52,831 nt of DNA from Thioalkalivibrio thiocyanoxidans ARh2 (GTDB lineage Bacteria > Pseudomonadota > Gammaproteobacteria > Ectothiorhodospirales > Ectothiorhodospiraceae). Under the pieces are notes generated by a model, which had not been told where the DNA came from, did no database searches, and saw nothing but the letters and a program-made list of their open reading frames with translations. The stretch spans positions 1 to 52,831 of the forward strand of contig NZ_ARQK01000041.1 of NCBI RefSeq assembly GCF_000385215.1, written 5' to 3'. A program made the position numbers and the translations under genes. Below are positions 50,081 to 52,831 of the stretch, piece by piece; position 1 is the first letter of the stretch; the number at the start of each line of letters is the position of its first letter.

Positions 50081-51055
50081 ATGATGCGCTCCCAGGACTG
50101 GCGCGACGACAACACCGAGGACCCGTTCAACCAGGGCGTGGACAACACCCTGCGCCTGCTGCGCCAGATCGCCCCGCTCGACACCTGGATGCTGACACGG
50201 GTGGAAGGGAACGACCAGATCGTGGTGCGCGCGGACGACCACGGCTACGGCATCGAGGCCGGCACGGTATTCGACTGGAGCGGCTCGTTCTGTATCCGCA
50301 TGCTGGAAGGCCGCGCGCCCCGCATCACACCGGATGCCGCAAGCGAACCGGCCTACGCCGAGGCACTAAAAGCCCTCGCGGCGGCCGGTGACGAGACACC
50401 GATCAGCAGCTATATCGGCTATCCGGTGCGCGACATGGATCACCAGTTGTACGGCGTACTGTGCGCCATTCACCCGGAAAAAATGGATATCTAGCCCGCC
50501 GAGCAGGACGAACCGATCCAGGCGGCGGTAGGCGCGCTCGAGGCCCTGCTACTAATGCGCCACCAGATCGACTCGCTCGAACGCGAACGCGAAGCCCTTG
50601 TTCTCGAGGCACACACCGATACCCTGACCGGCGCCTACAACCGTCGCGGCTGGACCCTCGCGCTCGCGGCCGAGGAAGACCGCTGTGCCCGCCACGGCCT
50701 CCCGGCCGGCGTCGTCATGATCGACCTGAACGGGCTAAAGACCCTCAACGACACCGAAGGGCACGAGGCCGGCGACCGCCTGATCGCCACAGCCGGGCGC
50801 ACCCTGCGCGAGACCGTGCGGGAAGTCGACACGGTGGCCCGCCTCGGCGGCGACGAGTTCGCGGTCCTGTTCCCCGAGACGCCGATCGACTACCTGCCCG
50901 ATCTGACCCAGCGCCTGCGCACGGCACTCGAGCGGGCCGGCGTGTCCGCCTCCCTCGGCGCCTCCGCACGCGAGGTCCAGGGCGACCTGCCCAGCGCCCT
51001 GACCCGCGCCGATCAGGCCATGTACGCCGACAAGCGCGGTCAGCGCTCCCCTTAG
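50081..51055 (+). pseudogene. GAF-GGDEF diguanylate cyclase split by one in-frame TAG
   Basis: From ATG 50081 the frame encodes a GAF domain (NQGVDNTLRLLRQIAPLDTW, then ISSYIGYPVRDMDHQLYGVL) and meets TAG at 50492-50494, just after HPEKMDI. The same frame continues without another stop (PAEQDEPIQAAVGALEALLL), then a coiled linker and a GGDEF domain with intact RLGGDEFAVLF. An I-site-like RETVREVD lies ahead of it. The stop falls at the GAF/GGDEF linker. Either the gene is inactivated, or the halves are made separately (ATG at 50555), or the amber is read through. The rest shows no decay, so the change is recent or a sequencing error. Confidence 0.7.
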
Positions 51056-51194
51056 GTTAGGGAAGCGATCCAGGGAAACAGCTCGCGGAATCCAACTTGC
51101 CGCCGAGGGACACGCTGCCCGGCGGGTGTCGATCGTTTACCATGCCCGTTTTAGCCGCTCGTTCGGACAACCTAGCGAACCCCGAGGCCCCTAC

Positions 51195-52499
51195 ATGAGC
51201 AAGACCGTCACTCTGACCGACAACACCACCGGCAAGAGCATCGAGCTGCCGATCCAGGAAGGCGCCCACGGCCCCAACTGCATCGACATCCGTGCGCTGT
51301 ACAAGGAGCTCGGCTACTTCACCTATGACCCGGGGTTCATGTCCACGGCCAGTTGCCGCTCGGATGTGACCTTCATCGACGGGGACGAAGGCACCCTGCT
51401 CTACCGTGGTTACCCGATCGAACAGCTGGCGGAAGAGAGCACTTATCTCGAGGTCTGCTACCTGCTGCTGAACGGCGAGCTGCCCTCCTCCGACGACCTG
51501 CACGACTTCTCGCGCATCATCAAGGAACACTCGATGCTGCACGAGGCGGTGCGCCGCTTCTTCGACGGCTTCCGTCACGATGCACACCCGATGGCGATCA
51601 TGGTCGGCGTGGTGGGCGCGCTGTCGGCCTTCTATCACGACAACGTCGACGTGCATAACCCGGAACATCGGCGCATCGCCGCGCACCGGCTGATCTCCAA
51701 GATGCCGACCATCGCCGCCTGGTCGTACAAGTACGCCCACGGCCAGCCGTTCATGTATCCGGACAACAACCTGTCCTACACGGCCAATTTCCTGTCGATG
51801 ATGTTCGGCGTGCCCAGCGAGCCCTACCAGCCGAACCCGGTGTTCGTGCGCGCGCTGGACCTGATCCTGATCCTGCATGCGGATCACGAACAGAACGCCT
51901 CGACCTCCACCGTGCGCCTGTCGGGTTCCTCCGAGGCCAACCCGTTCGCCGCGATTTCCGCCGGCATCGCCTCGCTGTGGGGCCCGCTGCACGGGGGCGC
52001 GAACGAGAAGGTCGTGCGCATGCTCGAGGAGATCGTGAACTCCGACAAGAGCGTGCAGGACTTCGTCGCCCGGGCGAAGGACAAGAACGACCCGTTCCGC
52101 CTGATGGGCTTCGGCCACCGCGTGTACAAGAACTACGACCCGCGGGCCAAGATCATCCGCAAGATGTGCCACGAGCTGCTGGCCGAGATGGGCGACATGG
52201 GCGCCGACAACCAGCCGCTGTTCGACGTCGCGATGGAACTGGAGCGGATTGCGATGGAGGACGACTACTTCATCGAGCGCAAGCTCTATCCGAACGTCGA
52301 TTTCTATTCCGGCATCATCCTGCGCGCGATGGGCATCCCGCTGAACATGTTCACCGTGATCTTTGCGCTCGCTCGCACGGTGGGCTGGATCTCGCACTGG
52401 AACGAAATGATGCAGGACCCGGAATCGCGCATTGGCCGCCCGCGCCAGCTCTACACCGGCCACCCCTCGCGCGAATACATCGCGATCGAGGAACGCTAG
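51195..52499 (+). CDS. gltA: Citrate synthase (type II)
   Basis: 434 residues, the length of hexameric proteobacterial Glt[37 protein letters not shown] (catalytic His), [15 protein letters not shown] (second His), [16 protein letters not shown] and the catalytic Asp in PNVDFYSG are all intact. It condenses oxaloacetate and acetyl-CoA, the entry to the TCA cycle. GAGG precedes ATG 51195. NADH-type allostery is usual for this form. Confidence 0.97.
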   Translation: MSKTVTLTDNTTGKSIELPIQEGAHGPNCIDIRALYKELGYFTYDPGFMSTASCRSDVTFIDGDEGTLLYRGYPIEQLAEESTYLEVCYLLLNGELPSSDDLHDFSRIIKEHSMLHEAVRRFFDGFRHDAHPMAIMVGVVGALSAFYHDNVDVHNPEHRRIAAHRLISKMPTIAAWSYKYAHGQPFMYPDNNLSYTANFLSMMFGVPSEPYQPNPVFVRALDLILILHADHEQNASTSTVRLSGSSEANPFAAISAGIASLWGPLHGGANEKVVRMLEEIVNSDKSVQDFVARAKDKNDPFRLMGFGHRVYKNYDPRAKIIRKMCHELLAEMGDMGADNQPLFDVAMELERIAMEDDYFIERKLYPNVDFYSGIILRAMGIPLNMFTVIFALARTVGWISHWNEMMQDPESRIGRPRQLYTGHPSREYIAIEER

Positions 52500-52508
52500 A
52501 AACGTTCT

Positions 52509-52778
52509 AGGGAAACACTGATCAATGTACACGCTCGCGCTCGAGTCGCTTTTGCGTGCGAACAAGGCGCGGCGACTGCCGTGCAGTCATTCTGCACAAG
52601 GGAGCCGCAACGCCGTGCGCGCACAAAAGCGGCCGAGCCCCTTCGGGGTTGGCACCCCAGGTTCCCCGATCCCGCGTTGCGCCGCTTGCGGGTAGAACCA
52701 CTACCCGTTGCACGACGCGCCTTGTCTCGGAAAACCTGGGGTACCAACGCGAGCGTGTACATTAATCAGTGTTTCCCT
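52509..52778. mobile_element. 270-bp MITE-like element
   Basis: The terminal inverted repeats are 31 bp (52509-52539 and 52748-52778) with one mismatch, beginning AGGGAAACACTGAT. Inside, GCACCCCAGGTTCC and its mirror near 52730-52745 form a second nested inverted repeat, so most of the element can fold on itself. No transposase is encoded. The ends are those of a DNA transposon mobilised in trans; no convincing target duplication is visible. It sits 9 bases after the gltA stop. Beyond it, 52779-52831 shows nothing. Confidence 0.75.
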
Positions 52779-52831
52779 TGGCGCTCCCCTTCCCTTGCCG
52801 TGCGACTGCGCCAGTGCTATCTACTGGTTAG

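Overview
The window is GC-rich gammaproteobacterial chromosome. The gene set (Mrp-type antiporter, 7Fe ferredoxin, DapC/DapD, type II citrate synthase, many GGDEF/EAL proteins, acidic secreted proteins) suggests an Ectothiorhodospiraceae-like, possibly haloalkaliphilic organism of the Thioalkalivibrio type. That assignment is inference; no rRNA or complete tRNA is present.

Layout. (1) 1-4137 looks like the right end of an integrated island: a Fic protein with a palindromic operator, a HipA/YjjJ-like kinase and a decayed SprT-like protease, ending in the 3' half of a tRNA-Arg(ACG) gene, which reads as an attachment-site scar. The next 300 bp is a patchwork of duplicated and inverted tRNA pieces. 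(2) 4433-8622 is core chromosome: a membrane protein, a rhodanese, a GT2 glycosyltransferase and the lysine/diaminopimelate genes dapC-dapD-yffB. (3) 8698-9313 is a noncoding composite element with perfect 23-bp terminal inverted repeats. (4) 9372-19575 is a signalling block: an MCP, the helicase RhlE, an Aer-type energy-taxis receptor and two large c-di-GMP enzymes, one preceded by a coupled 36-codon leader ORF. (5) 19629-21300 holds a Rossmann-only mini-protein, a stand-alone XPF/ERCC4-type nuclease and FdxA.

(6) 21565-26795 is the first notable system, a Fap-like (functional amyloid/adhesin) export cluster. It has a near-consensus sigma-54 promoter, a secreted Asp/Ser/Asn repeat protein, an attenuator-like hairpin, two small secreted proteins, a periplasmic C39 peptidase with intact Cys/His/Asp, a convergent outer-membrane beta-barrel gene and a VpsR-like sigma-54 activator that still has GAFTGA. 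Three secreted proteins share a C-terminal QN-x(3)-N-type motif, and the two small ones share a VV-x2-[DE]-x-L-[DE]-AQR motif.

(7) 29172-35235 is the second notable system, a six-gene overlapping operon: UbiA-type phosphoribosyltransferase, YbhN-like membrane protein, DprE1, DprE2, HAD phosphatase and GT39-type GT-C. It matches the decaprenyl-phosphoryl-D-arabinose pathway best known from mycobacteria and implies D-arabinofuranose glycosylation of some surface molecule.

(8) 35248-39964: a lone substrate-binding lipoprotein is translationally coupled to a HAMP-PAS-PAS-GGDEF-EVL protein (an NspS/MbaA-like arrangement), followed by an IalB-like protein. (9) 39973-47268 is an eight-gene Mrp/Mbh-like cation/proton antiporter operon (E, F, G, D/E-B fusion, C and three ND5-like subunits, the third lacking the conserved TM5 Glu). 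(10) 47328-52499: an alpha/beta hydrolase, a GlcD-like FAD oxidase, a GAF-GGDEF gene broken by one in-frame TAG, and citrate synthase. (11) 52509-52778 is a 270-bp MITE-like element.
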